From the NCBI RefSeq assembly GCF_004339245.1, contig NZ_SMGG01000007.1, positions 62,001-126,000 of the forward strand: DNA of 64,000 nt, in the 5' to 3' direction. The first letter of the stretch is position 1, and every line of letters starts with the position of its first letter. The translations under genes were made by a program, and so were the position numbers. Below are positions 16,737 to 26,289 of the stretch, piece by piece. The notes beneath the pieces were generated by a model. It made no database searches. It was given only the letters and a program-made list of their open reading frames with translations, and had not been told where the DNA came from. The DNA comes from Seleniivibrio woodruffii (GTDB lineage Bacteria > Chrysiogenota > Deferribacteres > Deferribacterales > Geovibrionaceae).

Positions 16737-18313
16737 AGTGGAAAACCCATATAGCAATCGGTCTTTCATATGCCGCTGCATCCGGTAGATTTGAGATGCT
16801 TCCGGCAACGATGCTGGCAACCGGTGCAGTTCTTCCTGACATAATTGACAGGTCAATCTCATTTGGAATCGAATCCGTCTGGCAGAAGGTACACAGAAAC
16901 ATCAGCCACTGGTGGTTTATATACTTTGCACTAACCCTATCATGTATCTTCACAGGCATGCAGATGCCCTACTATCTTTTTATTGGCTGTATGCTGCATA
17001 TATATGCAGACTCTCTCACCGTATCAGGTGTCCCATTTTTAAACCCTTTTGAAGCTGGTTATGGGCTAAGGAAAGCGAAAACCGGAAACTTATCTGAATA
17101 TATTCTGGCTGGAATAATGGTGGGATTCATGTTTCTGATTGGATTCCTGCCAGTGCCAATATGGATGACTCTTACAGCAATTTTCATTCTCTCTGCCATA
17201 TTTAACCACAAAGAACAAAACCCAATGCAACATGATAAAAAGCAAATCGCTTTATCTGAGCTGTCAAAACTATGGACAAAATACAATATAGACATTGCCC
17301 CCAATCAGAATGCCACAGCATTGGATAACCCACATTTCAGTAACAATCTGATAAATGAGTTTTATCAAGCCAACACCAAAGATATTCCGGAAACCCAGCT
17401 CAGCATAATCATTGAAATCCTGAACTACCTCGATGAACATGGAGATATATCCTCTGTATCAACCAATATAAAAGATATTTCGGCATACAATGAACCAGCA
17501 CTCAGGCAAACTCTCTCAAAAGTCACATTGTTGCAGCACAGTATAAATACAGCCAATGAAATAATTTCTCGAAACAGAAAGCTCAACGCATTTTATAAAG
17601 GAGATATACTTATAGCGGCACTGGCACATGATATAGGAAAAATCTCAGCCGCAGACAAAATAAATATAGGAGAGCATCCTAAAGCATCCGTACTGTTTCT
17701 TAACAGCATTAACGGTTTTAAAGAACTTTCCCAAAAAACTGCAATAGAAGAGGCAATTCTTAACCACGACAGCACCGGCGGCGGCGAACTCGCCGAAAAG
17801 CTCAGAATTGCCAACACCGAAGCCAGAAAAAAAGAAGCCGCAACAAATAACCCTAATCAAGTCAAGAACACCATACTTGACGAAATAGACGCTGGCACTC
17901 TCATAGAAACACTAAGAGCCCGTATCAATGTCGCAAACGGCATTAAATTCGATGCTTTCAGCTTCGGAAGTGTTGTCTACTTTAAAACTGATGCATTCTG
18001 GAAAGCTGTTGCCAAAAGTATTCAAATATCGCCCGATACAAACTTTGAGGATGCTGAATACCGCAAGACTCATCTCCTCGAAGCCGTAAAAATACTCAAT
18101 AAAACCGGATTCATAGATAACGACCTGCTTACTCCGGAAACATTTACCCAAATGTTTTCTATCACTTTTAAAGACGGCAGCACCCAAAAGATCTATGCAA
18201 CTCCATTAAAACTTAAATCTTTCAACAACCCAGCAGAACTCGAAAACAACAAAACAGGAATACTTTCAGAAATTACTGCAGTTACACCTCTTTATCAGGA
18301 GAAAGGTAAATGA
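16733..18313 (+). CDS. Fusion of YdjM-type membrane hydrolase and HD phosphohydrolase domain
   Basis: A 526-residue protein. Residues 1-165 match the YdjM/DUF457 membrane metal-hydrolase family: THIAIG, LPDIIDRS, VHRNISHWW and HIYADSLTVSGVPFLNPF, with several hydrophobic helices. Residues 255-390 carry an HD domain: LLQHSINTANEI, ALAHDIGK and ILNHDSTGG, all metal ligands present. The C-terminal part (VYFKTDAFWKAVAKSIQISP) resembles the TraI_2/MobH type of protein, in which an HD domain belongs to the relaxase. It overlaps traD and traN by 4 bases. It is a possible relaxase-related or regulatory hydrolase. Confidence 0.65.
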   Translation: MKWKTHIAIGLSYAAASGRFEMLPATMLATGAVLPDIIDRSISFGIESVWQKVHRNISHWWFIYFALTLSCIFTGMQMPYYLFIGCMLHIYADSLTVSGVPFLNPFEAGYGLRKAKTGNLSEYILAGIMVGFMFLIGFLPVPIWMTLTAIFILSAIFNHKEQNPMQHDKKQIALSELSKLWTKYNIDIAPNQNATALDNPHFSNNLINEFYQANTKDIPETQLSIIIEILNYLDEHGDISSVSTNIKDISAYNEPALRQTLSKVTLLQHSINTANEIISRNRKLNAFYKGDILIAALAHDIGKISAADKINIGEHPKASVLFLNSINGFKELSQKTAIEEAILNHDSTGGGELAEKLRIANTEARKKEAATNNPNQVKNTILDEIDAGTLIETLRARINVANGIKFDAFSFGSVVYFKTDAFWKAVAKSIQISPDTNFEDAEYRKTHLLEAVKILNKTGFIDNDLLTPETFTQMFSITFKDGSTQKIYATPLKLKSFNNPAELENNKTGILSEITAVTPLYQEKGK

Positions 18314-21285
18314 GATTGCTTCTTTTGCTGTTGATGCTTCCAATCAATCTTCTGGCGGCTCCGTATATCTGCGGCGACTCAGGTTTGATATATGATTCGC
18401 AAGGTTTCTGCAGCTCGGCATGTACAAACTGTACCGCTTTGATTTCTTCTGAAACATGCAGTTCAAATTATAAAAACTATGTCTATGATGAAACAAGAAA
18501 TATCACCTATGCGGTTTCAGTCTCTTCCGGCAGATGGACATCATTTACATCCTCTGCAATTGTCAGAGACAGCTCTGCTAATGCAGTACTCAAAAGCATA
18601 ACCAATTACAGTGGATTGGCGGCAGCGTGGATAGGACTGTATGACCCAGATAAATCCCAGAACCTCGGCTCATCTGACGATACAAGGTTTAAATGGCGTG
18701 ACGGCAGCCTCTTAAATTATAGAAACTGGGCTTCTGGTCAGCCAGATAACGCATTTGAAAGTGCCGATATCGGAACTGTATCCGTATACGGAGAGCATTG
18801 GGTAATCATGGGTAATAACGGTCAATGGAGTGATGTCGGAGAACACTCAGGGCAAACATTATCATACCCAGCTCTTGTAGAATTCTCAGGACAGCTGGGC
18901 TGTGTAAAAGGAACTATCCCATCACAGGAAACAGCACCTGAAGACATTATCACTTCTTACTGTGCTACAAACCCGGATAAATGTTATCTCTGCACAGACA
19001 CAACCGACATATATCAATGTACTGCCGGAACATCAGGTGGGTATCTTTGCCCAAAATCACAAATTGCCTGTGACGCTCAATGGGCAAATTCAAGTTGCTC
19101 ATCGGGCGGCGTATTAAATCCGGCAACCGATAAATGTGAACTGAGTAGGAATGTAACTTGCCCAACAGGAATGTCTTTTGACACTAATCTTGAAGTATGT
19201 GTTTTAGCCGCTTCATGTTCTTCAGGCGGCGTATTAAACACCATAACAAACCTTTGTGAAATAACACTTTCATCGTCCTCGTGTCCGACAGGCTACGTTT
19301 ATGATGCGGTCAATAACGGATGTACGAAAACACCAGACTGTTCCTCAGGATCTTATATCGCAGCAAATGACAGGTGTGAATTCTCCGTAACTTATACATG
19401 CCCGTCAGGTTACTCATATAACAGCGGGCTTGGAATATGCGAGGCTGCACCTGTCTGTACTAACGGGACCTACAACACGGCATATAATAAATGCCTGACC
19501 TCTGCAACGCTTTCCTGTCCTGTCGGGTATACCCAGAACGGAGCAATATGCCAAGCCGTTCCTTCGTGCACAAGCGGAAGCTACAATACCGTCACAAACC
19601 GGTGCGAAAGCGGCAATAATTACACGTGCTCACTCGGCGGTAGCTACAGCGATTCTGCCAGCTGCTCGACATCATGCAACTCGACTATTAATGCAACGGC
19701 TACATCCACCTACAAATGGATATTGACCTTTCCTGCTTATGACACTGTATGGGGTGATTATAACTCTGCCACATACAAAACTTGTACTGTTGATTTAAAA
19801 ACCTGCTGGACATATGGACCAATGACAAGAGGCGGTGCATACTTCATACGAGACCGCTACTGGGCGACTGCTTACAAGAATGATGGCAGCATATATCTGT
19901 GCCTTGATATGAACGGAACATACAACTACACATGCTCAACCACAGTTGCAACTTACTATCCAGAAGGCACATCGTACTCTTGCCCATATGGTTGGTCAAT
20001 TACGGGCTATAATGGCGACTTGTGCTATAAAACTGGCATATGCACTGTCGGTTCATGCCCATCAGGCACAACGGCTTCTGGTTCGCTTTGTGTGTCGTCT
20101 CCAAATTGCCCCAGTGGCGGTATTTTGAATACATCAACAGATAAATGCGAAATAGCAACTATCAACAACTGCCCTTCAGGAATGACATGGGACAGTGCTT
20201 TAAATTACTGTGTTGCCTCTCCCGTGTGCCTCAATTCAGGCACGCTCAATACTGTTACAGACAAATGTAATCTTAGTGTTACCACCAGCTGTCCTTCAGG
20301 CTACAACATTTCAGGTTCAGTTTGTTACTCTGCACCAATTTGCTCTTCAGGCAGCTATAACAGTACTCTGAATCTATGCCTATATTCCGCATCAAATCTA
20401 TGCCCTGCTGGTTATAGTTTTGACTCAGCAACGGATAAATGTAGAATATCCCCGTACTGCTCTGTTGGCTCTTACAGCACAACGATTGATAAGTGTTCTG
20501 TTCTGCCAACAATATCCTGCTCAGGGGTTTACAGCTATAATTCGGCTTCCAAAATATGTCAGTCAGATCCGTCATGCAGCAGCGGAATATACAACACGAA
20601 CCAAAACCAGTGTTTCACAGGCTATGCTTGCCCTTTCACCGGTCAGCCGTGCATAGAATTGAACAGTCAATGGCTCTGCAGTAAATACGGGTGTTACGAT
20701 GCAAATGACCAGAGCAACTACGCCGAAGATGATACTGAGGAGGGGACAAACGATGTCCTTGCCGATGGCGAAAAGGATAACTCAGGAAACTGCATCGGTA
20801 CGATTTATATTTTTAACGGAAATGATAGAAGGTGCCGTAAATCAGGTGTGCAAACCGGATTTTCAGACTGCTGTAAAAAGAAAAAAGATTGGTTCGGATT
20901 GGCAAAATGTAACCCAACGGAGCAATTATTATCTACTCTCAGAAACTGGGGAGAGCTGGACGGGCAATGCCATGAAATCGGCGAATATTGCTCCTCAAAA
21001 TTCCTCGGTGTATGTGTGCAAAAGAAAAAGACTTACTGCTGTTTCGGTAGCCCATTGGCAAGGATTATACAGGAACAGGGAAGACCACAACTCAATGTTG
21101 GCTGGGGAGATCCAAAATCGCCTAACTGCAGCGGCTTTACCCCTGAAGAGTTTCAAAAGCTGGACTTCAGCAAAATCAGCTTCGATGAATGGATAAATGA
21201 ATATGTAGCACCTGAGCTCACAGAGAGCATTACAGACAATATCAAAGAAACATTTGAAAACATCACGTTACCTGAAAACAATTAA
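18310..21285 (+). CDS. traN: TraN-type mating-pair stabilisation adhesin with C-type lectin domain
   Basis: A 991-residue outer-membrane adhesin. It has a signal peptide (cleavage near LLAA), then a C-type lectin-like domain at about 45-195 (WRDGSLLNYRNWASGQPDNA, NGQWSDV, ALVEFSG). Next come about a dozen Cys-rich repeats of the form CPSGY...CxxxPxCSSGxYNxxTxxC, and finally the TraN C-terminal block (DCCKKKKDWFGLAKC, YCCFGSPLARIIQEQGRPQL, CSGFTPEEFQKLDFSKI). TraN binds surface receptors on the recipient. The lectin domain suggests glycan recognition, an inference. DsbC-like and TrbC genes downstream fit the need for disulfides. Confidence 0.85.
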   Translation: MRLLLLLLMLPINLLAAPYICGDSGLIYDSQGFCSSACTNCTALISSETCSSNYKNYVYDETRNITYAVSVSSGRWTSFTSSAIVRDSSANAVLKSITNYSGLAAAWIGLYDPDKSQNLGSSDDTRFKWRDGSLLNYRNWASGQPDNAFESADIGTVSVYGEHWVIMGNNGQWSDVGEHSGQTLSYPALVEFSGQLGCVKGTIPSQETAPEDIITSYCATNPDKCYLCTDTTDIYQCTAGTSGGYLCPKSQIACDAQWANSSCSSGGVLNPATDKCELSRNVTCPTGMSFDTNLEVCVLAASCSSGGVLNTITNLCEITLSSSSCPTGYVYDAVNNGCTKTPDCSSGSYIAANDRCEFSVTYTCPSGYSYNSGLGICEAAPVCTNGTYNTAYNKCLTSATLSCPVGYTQNGAICQAVPSCTSGSYNTVTNRCESGNNYTCSLGGSYSDSASCSTSCNSTINATATSTYKWILTFPAYDTVWGDYNSATYKTCTVDLKTCWTYGPMTRGGAYFIRDRYWATAYKNDGSIYLCLDMNGTYNYTCSTTVATYYPEGTSYSCPYGWSITGYNGDLCYKTGICTVGSCPSGTTASGSLCVSSPNCPSGGILNTSTDKCEIATINNCPSGMTWDSALNYCVASPVCLNSGTLNTVTDKCNLSVTTSCPSGYNISGSVCYSAPICSSGSYNSTLNLCLYSASNLCPAGYSFDSATDKCRISPYCSVGSYSTTIDKCSVLPTISCSGVYSYNSASKICQSDPSCSSGIYNTNQNQCFTGYACPFTGQPCIELNSQWLCSKYGCYDANDQSNYAEDDTEEGTNDVLADGEKDNSGNCIGTIYIFNGNDRRCRKSGVQTGFSDCCKKKKDWFGLAKCNPTEQLLSTLRNWGELDGQCHEIGEYCSSKFLGVCVQKKKTYCCFGSPLARIIQEQGRPQLNVGWGDPKSPNCSGFTPEEFQKLDFSKISFDEWINEYVAPELTESITDNIKETFENITLPENN

Positions 21286-21431
21286 AAACTTTCTTGTAGC
21301 ATGCTAAATCTCAGACTATGCATGCCACAAGATCATTTTTACAGAAGGTGCTGCCAACATAACAAATAGAGATACTTTTTTGGCATAATAAAAAAGTTAC
21401 TATTTGAAAAATCAACAGTGACGTATAGCGT

Positions 21432-21452
21432 TTGAAAGACTCAGTCTTTCAA
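21432..21452. terminator. Hairpin, possible traN terminator
   Basis: TTGAAAGACT-C-AGTCTTTCAA is a 10-bp perfect stem with a one-base centre, followed by CTTTTAC. It lies 147 bp after traN. The T-run is short, so termination would be weak. Confidence 0.45.
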
Positions 21453-21701
21453 CTTTTACACGCCATCTAGTCTACCAGTCTCAATGCAGATTGTTTTATG
21501 CCACAACTAATTTACATCGAGAACTTAGCTTATAGACCACCCATAATAAAGAGGGCTTCCAATAAAACACCTCCTCTGCTACAGCTTTACTTGCAGCATC
21601 TTAAATATTTTAATAGCAATATACATGCCAATTTTCTATTTGTCAAGTTTTACCATAATTCTATGAAGACGATCGCAATCACACGTAGTTATTAACCCCT
21701 A

Positions 21702-21728
21702 CCTCATTCTCTAACAAAGAGAATGAGG
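21702..21728 (+). promoter_or_regulatory. Hairpin sequestering the traF ribosome site
   Basis: CCTCATTCTCT-AACAA-AGAGAATGAGG is an 11-bp perfect stem. Its 3' arm contains the GAGG that serves as Shine-Dalgarno 7 bases before the traF GTG start at 21736. In the folded form the ribosome site is paired. There is no T-run, so this looks like translational control rather than a terminator. Confidence 0.55.
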
Positions 21729-21735
21729 CATCTTT

Positions 21736-22194
21736 GTGCAAAAAAGAAAACTTCTGACAATATGTTTGGCTGTTGCTATTTGCATGGTCATCATAGTATT
21801 AACTTGTCGCAATATCGGGGTAAACATCTCTGAATCTGTACCATTTCGGGTATACTCCATCGATAAAACGGATAAGCACTTCTCCTGCGGATCTTACGCA
21901 CTCTTCTATTTGACAAAAGATCCTCTGAACATCCTGCCTGACAAAGTTAAGCTCGTAAAAAGGATTGCCTGTGCTCCGGGCATGAGTCTGAACTCATCTA
22001 AAGAAGAATTCACGTGCGATGGCAAACTCATTGCCATCCGCAGGGACAAAGCGAATATGAAATTCTCGTTTAATGGAACAGTACCAAAAGGCATGTATTT
22101 TATGTCCGGAGACCATTTCCGCAGTTATGACTCAAGAATCTGGGGGTTCCTCAATGAAAAAGATATTATTGCCGTTGTTCATCCTATTTTTTAA
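21736..22194 (+). CDS. traF: Conjugative transfer signal peptidase TraF (S26 family)
   Basis: A 152-residue signal-peptidase-like protease that matures pilin subunits. It has an N-terminal membrane helix (7-26), the catalytic Ser in ISESVPFRVY (about 35), the Lys in VKRIACAPG (about 73), and the C-terminal GDHFRSYDSRIWG box. Length is normal for conjugative TraF/S26C peptidases. The start is GTG, with its ribosome site inside a hairpin. It overlaps trbC by 41 bases. Confidence 0.82.
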   Translation: MQKRKLLTICLAVAICMVIIVLTCRNIGVNISESVPFRVYSIDKTDKHFSCGSYALFYLTKDPLNILPDKVKLVKRIACAPGMSLNSSKEEFTCDGKLIAIRRDKANMKFSFNGTVPKGMYFMSGDHFRSYDSRIWGFLNEKDIIAVVHPIF

Positions 22195-22918
22195 CTGTGC
22201 GGTTTATGCCGAAACAGTGCAAAACCTGAACCATGAGTTGGTAAACAAACTGCATGAGCTTAATCAAACCAAACAGGCACAGACAGAAGTAATAAAGAAT
22301 ACTGACATGAGCAAACGTGTAACTGATTTTGGCAATAATGATATGTCTAATCTACTGAACAGAGTTCAGGAATATAAAGGAAAGCTCTCATCCGATTTCG
22401 GGTATGAAGATGACTCAGAAAAGACATGCTACGAAAAACGTGAGCTTGGCGAAATCAGTCTTTATGTTTTTATCAGCTCCTCTATTCCGGAAGAAACCTT
22501 AAAGACATATGCTGCAGACCTCAAAAAACTCCCCGGTGCGGTGATGGTTCTCAACGGTGTTATCGGAGGAGCCAGCAAGATAATGCCCACCGTTGACCTT
22601 ATTTCCAGAATCTCTTGCGGTAAAAATGTGAGTGAGCTTAAAACAGAAAACTCTGACTGCACTATGGCACGCACTGACATCAATCCATATCTCTTCAGGG
22701 CATTCGGAATAGATAAGGTTCCGGCTTTTGTGATGGCTGACTTCCCATACAGCCAGATAATGATGTCTGCATCGCAGGGGCAAAATATCCCTGACAACAG
22801 TTTTCTGAAAATATCCGGAGATCCAACACTGGAATATGTTCTGGAACATTTCAATTCCGCTGGAAACAAAGATGCAGCTGATCTGCTTATTCGGCTTCGG
22901 AGCGGATACTATGATTAA
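22154..22918 (+). CDS. trbC: F-type pilus assembly protein TrbC
   Basis: A 254-residue periplasmic protein starting at ATG 22154 (GGGGG upstream, then signal peptide MKKILLPLFILFFNCAVYA). The TrbC block is clear: SLYVFISSSIPEETLKTYA, PGAVMVLNGVIGG, DINPYLFRAFGIDKVPAFV, a thioredoxin-like fold as in TraW/TrbC. A helical N-terminal domain rich in Gln and Lys precedes it. TrbC acts with TraW in pilus assembly of F-like type IV secretion; no traW is in this window. Confidence 0.85.
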   Translation: MKKILLPLFILFFNCAVYAETVQNLNHELVNKLHELNQTKQAQTEVIKNTDMSKRVTDFGNNDMSNLLNRVQEYKGKLSSDFGYEDDSEKTCYEKRELGEISLYVFISSSIPEETLKTYAADLKKLPGAVMVLNGVIGGASKIMPTVDLISRISCGKNVSELKTENSDCTMARTDINPYLFRAFGIDKVPAFVMADFPYSQIMMSASQGQNIPDNSFLKISGDPTLEYVLEHFNSAGNKDAADLLIRLRSGYYD

Positions 22919-25082
22919 GATAATATTCACAATCCTCATCATCTCAGCCTGTGCATATGCCGACAATAAATCTGACGCTCAAACGAGAGCAAACACGCTA
23001 GGAACATCGCTTTCCGGCACATATTCAGACACCGGAAACATCAAGAATAAACTGTATAATCCAGTCACCTCTGACACAAAAATGCAAACACTGAATCAGT
23101 CATGGAAGTGTGCTGATAAATCCACCCCATATGAAAGTCAATCAGCCTGCAATGACTCCTGTTCAACACCGTGCACAGTATATTCCTTCGATGCGAAGCT
23201 CCAATGCTCATCGTCCACTGAAGCCATTATTATTACTCCATACAGCTTTTCATCCGGTGGTGAAGTCTCTCTTAAAATCCAGTACGACACCGACCTTGAC
23301 TGGAGCATAGACAGCTCTTTTACGACATCGAACATATCAGGTTTCTGCTCCAACGGATATGTATCCTGCACTCCGGGCACGTTCAATAACTGCAAATATT
23401 ATGAATTCGGGATTAAGCATAAATGCGGAACAACAGAATATAACACTTATAGAGAATGCGATGCCGCATGCTCTGGCGTGTGTAAGCCATCGGACAACAA
23501 GGTTCTGGCATTTCAAAGAAGTGTCTCTGAAATGAAGTATTCTGGAGGATGCTTCTGTTCCAACTCTTCATGCGGTTCCAGCTTTAACGGTGTATTTCAG
23601 AATGCATTGAGCTATTTTGGGGGAGGCATAACCGCACATGCCATGAAGGAATTAGGATTTGCTCTGATTGACACCGACATAGATTCATCGACACTTTCAG
23701 TCAAATACTACGCTGCAAATGCGGCATCATGCCTCGATTCTTCAGATGATAAAACTGACACATTAAAGAGCTTTTATCAGGTAGGCAGCATACATTATGA
23801 CGAAGAGCTAACAGAGCAAATGACGGACAGCGAGAGCCTTTATAATACCGTAACGGCACAGAGCAACAAAACCGCAAAAACAAGCAGTTGCAGTGTCACA
23901 AATACTCCGGCGGCAATTAACTCCACACCCAGCCAGACGCTTCTCATAACCGCTGGGCAGGTCGGCAACAACTACTGGTGCTCGTCATGCTCCATGCACT
24001 CAATAACAAATGAATTCACCATTGCAGACAAAAACAATGTCACTGAATTCAAACTTACATCGGTAAAATTTGATGACTGGATTAAGATAACGCTGAACGG
24101 TTATGTGGTTTATGTTGGACCTTATGGTGGTGACAGGCTGAGCATTGTTGATGGCCATGTGCAGTATTCAGCCACCGGAACCGGAAGCTGTGAGCTCGGA
24201 ACCAGCTGGAGCAAATCGCCAAACGTTGACTTCAAGAATTATCTCGTAAACGGCACCAACACACTTAGAACCGATGTCGTTGTAGCAGGTTGCGGAGAGG
24301 GTTATGCATATTTTCAGGGAGTAGAGGTCGGTAGCGATAATCTCGGAGTTACCAGACACAACAGTTGCTCCATATATGAACAGGATTCAAACTGCAGACT
24401 ATACAGCGAGACAGTCAACGGCACATATGAAACAGTCGTAAACTATACTTCCACAGGAATTATCCCAGGCAGTACGTGCACAACAGTGCAGGGTTCTTCC
24501 GGAACATATGTGGTATGCGATTACGGAGACAGAATAGATCAGGTTTCATCAAAGAAAAATGTACCTCTTCTCACAGGAGGCACCGGCGTTGTCACCAGCA
24601 ATACTCCTGTAACTATCTCCTCACAAAATAACGGTAAGGATTGGTTCTTAATCTCCAGAACATACATCTGTCAGGATGGCTCATCATATAACTTTACTGA
24701 AGCAAAAAAGCAGGCTGACCTTGTCGGTTCAACTATCAACAGGGATACCGGAGATTTCAGCTACTATTCTGACAGCGGTATATCCTCAGGCAACGCAAAA
24801 ATAGACACTATGTCATATGACACCTGTTCTTATACCTGCACTGTTCAAACAGGCAATCAGGACACAACACTGTTCCCTGACCAAACCACCAGAAACACCA
24901 CAACTGCCGTTGTTAAAGAACAGCGTCCATGCGGAAGAGAAAAGATATGCCCGTATGACTCTGCCAGTGAAACATTAATTTCAGACTGTACCTGCACAAA
25001 CTCATTCAACGAAGTCATATCGTTATTCAGCTCGGTGAATGATGCGGTACACGACATGATTTGCAGTAGCACACCTAATTAG
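22911..25082 (+). CDS. Large Cys-rich exported conjugation protein (TraN-like part)
   Basis: A 723-residue protein starting at ATG 22911, overlapping trbC by 8 bases, with signal peptide (MIKIIFTILIISACAYA). It contains over 40 Cys and a jelly-roll-like stretch (FDDWIKITLNGYVVYVGPYG, GTNTLRTDVVVAGCGEGYAYF) like that found in the large TraN proteins of SXT/IncA-type elements. It lacks the TraN C-terminal block, which the 18310 gene carries. I infer that the functions of one long TraN are split across two genes here. Confidence 0.6.
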   Translation: MIKIIFTILIISACAYADNKSDAQTRANTLGTSLSGTYSDTGNIKNKLYNPVTSDTKMQTLNQSWKCADKSTPYESQSACNDSCSTPCTVYSFDAKLQCSSSTEAIIITPYSFSSGGEVSLKIQYDTDLDWSIDSSFTTSNISGFCSNGYVSCTPGTFNNCKYYEFGIKHKCGTTEYNTYRECDAACSGVCKPSDNKVLAFQRSVSEMKYSGGCFCSNSSCGSSFNGVFQNALSYFGGGITAHAMKELGFALIDTDIDSSTLSVKYYAANAASCLDSSDDKTDTLKSFYQVGSIHYDEELTEQMTDSESLYNTVTAQSNKTAKTSSCSVTNTPAAINSTPSQTLLITAGQVGNNYWCSSCSMHSITNEFTIADKNNVTEFKLTSVKFDDWIKITLNGYVVYVGPYGGDRLSIVDGHVQYSATGTGSCELGTSWSKSPNVDFKNYLVNGTNTLRTDVVVAGCGEGYAYFQGVEVGSDNLGVTRHNSCSIYEQDSNCRLYSETVNGTYETVVNYTSTGIIPGSTCTTVQGSSGTYVVCDYGDRIDQVSSKKNVPLLTGGTGVVTSNTPVTISSQNNGKDWFLISRTYICQDGSSYNFTEAKKQADLVGSTINRDTGDFSYYSDSGISSGNAKIDTMSYDTCSYTCTVQTGNQDTTLFPDQTTRNTTTAVVKEQRPCGREKICPYDSASETLISDCTCTNSFNEVISLFSSVNDAVHDMICSSTPN

Positions 25083-25092
25083 AGGGATATAA

Positions 25093-25299
25093 ATGATAGA
25101 ACTATATCAGAAAATTACATACTTCATCCTTTCAATGTTTTCAGGACGACTGGCAGAAGCCATCAGTATAACTCTGCTTGTCTCTGCCGGTTGGATATCA
25201 ATTAAAAGAAAGTCATTCAGGTTTGCCACCATACTGATATTTCTTTCAGCACTCATATCTTTCGGATCAACTTTATTTGCGTTTTTCAGGGGGCAATAA
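25093..25299 (+). CDS. Small two-helix membrane protein
   Basis: A 68-residue protein with two hydrophobic helices (about 17-33 and 41-62) separated by a basic turn (SIKRKSFRF). This is the size and shape of TrbC/VirB2-type pilin cores or of TraA/TraL-like proteins, but there is no signal peptide and no decisive motif. It shares a TAATG junction with the next gene, so both are co-translated. Confidence 0.45.
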   Translation: MIELYQKITYFILSMFSGRLAEAISITLLVSAGWISIKRKSFRFATILIFLSALISFGSTLFAFFRGQ

Positions 25300-26000
25300 T
25301 GGCAGAGCAAGTAATTCCCATGGATACTGAAGGCACAAGAAAAAAGCCTGTAGGGCTTCTTGAGGCTGTGAGTGAAATCCAGCTGTATTATGTTGCAGAG
25401 TCTGGCGGCAGTGAGCTACCGGAACACTACGTCACACTGGAAAGGCAGATGGAATATTTTGTGATAGGTTTCAAAAGCGTCCTGCATGGCGGGCTTTTCA
25501 CAATCCTGTTTATGCCTCTGCTCATAGGCGTGCTTGATGACAAAATACATATCTTCGGACACGTCCACAGAACCATGCTCGACAATGTTTACATGTTTGC
25601 GATGACACTGCTGTTTTCTCTGTCATACGCATTCTTCTATGTGTATTCATCAGGCTTCAATGCCGGTGCAGTCACCAGAAAAATGATATTGAACCTTTAC
25701 GGCGGCGTAACCTTTGGCAGCATACTGAAAGCAATCGTATCTATCATTGTTTACCACATCTTCTATTTCTATGTCGTCACGGACAGAAATGTATTTGTTG
25801 TTCTTCAGAACCTCAGGTTTATCCGTGCACACGTGCGGAATGACATCTTTTACTGGATTCACGACACCAAGGATGTCCTCATCAGCAGCTCCATGTGGGT
25901 GTTCTTCACATCCTTGTGCACAGTCATAATGTGCTGGATTGCATATTTTGTTTCAGAAAATAGAAAAAAATCGAAGGAGAAAGAATATGGCTGGAAATAG
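25299..26000 (+). CDS. Four-helix membrane protein of the tra operon
   Basis: A 233-residue protein with a cytoplasmic N-terminus of about 60 residues and four predicted membrane helices (about 64-85, 98-120, 138-160, 195-220). No family recognised. The position inside the conjugation operon suggests a role in the mating channel or entry exclusion. A C-terminal Lys-rich tail (ENRKKSKEKEYGWK) overlaps the start of the next gene. Confidence 0.5.
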   Translation: MAEQVIPMDTEGTRKKPVGLLEAVSEIQLYYVAESGGSELPEHYVTLERQMEYFVIGFKSVLHGGLFTILFMPLLIGVLDDKIHIFGHVHRTMLDNVYMFAMTLLFSLSYAFFYVYSSGFNAGAVTRKMILNLYGGVTFGSILKAIVSIIVYHIFYFYVVTDRNVFVVLQNLRFIRAHVRNDIFYWIHDTKDVLISSSMWVFFTSLCTVIMCWIAYFVSENRKKSKEKEYGWK

Positions 26001-26289
26001 TAAAGGCAGCGAATATCTGAACCGTAAGCTGGAGCTTGCCGGAAGACCGGACAGCAAAGTGGTTATGACCAGAACGCCGGAAAGCCACATCCTCTATCTG
26101 ATTATGTCGCAGGCGGATATTGGGATAAGCACCCTGAAAATGAGATTGTTCCAGGAAGGATATTCTGCCGATGAGGTGGAATCGTTGATAAAAGAGTTTT
26201 ACGCCAAGTGCAGGGAGCTTGAAAAGGTGGTCGAGAAAATTAATACAAAATGCGGATTCAAATACAAAAAAGCAAAGGAGCTAGCATGA
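25987..26289 (+). CDS. Small helical cytoplasmic protein
   Basis: A 100-residue protein beginning MAGNSKGSEYLNRKLELAGR. The ATG at 25987 has AAGGAGAA seven bases upstream. The body is helical and basic at the end. The phrase ILYLIMSQADIGISTLKMRL recalls small regulatory proteins. Family unknown. It overlaps both neighbours by a few bases. Confidence 0.45.
   Translation: MAGNSKGSEYLNRKLELAGRPDSKVVMTRTPESHILYLIMSQADIGISTLKMRLFQEGYSADEVESLIKEFYAKCRELEKVVEKINTKCGFKYKKAKELA

Larger units (their letters stand above)
21286..21735. other. 450-bp gap between traN and traF
   Basis: No convincing gene: the only sizeable frame (21498-21695) lacks a ribosome site and looks random. The gap has two hairpins described separately and otherwise AT-rich sequence. 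It breaks the otherwise overlapping tra gene chain, so it may be an insertion scar or a promoter region for traF onward. Confidence 0.4.

Noticed and set aside
21498-21695. A 65-residue gene upstream of traF
   Set aside because: No ribosome site, random-looking composition, and it overlaps nothing conserved.
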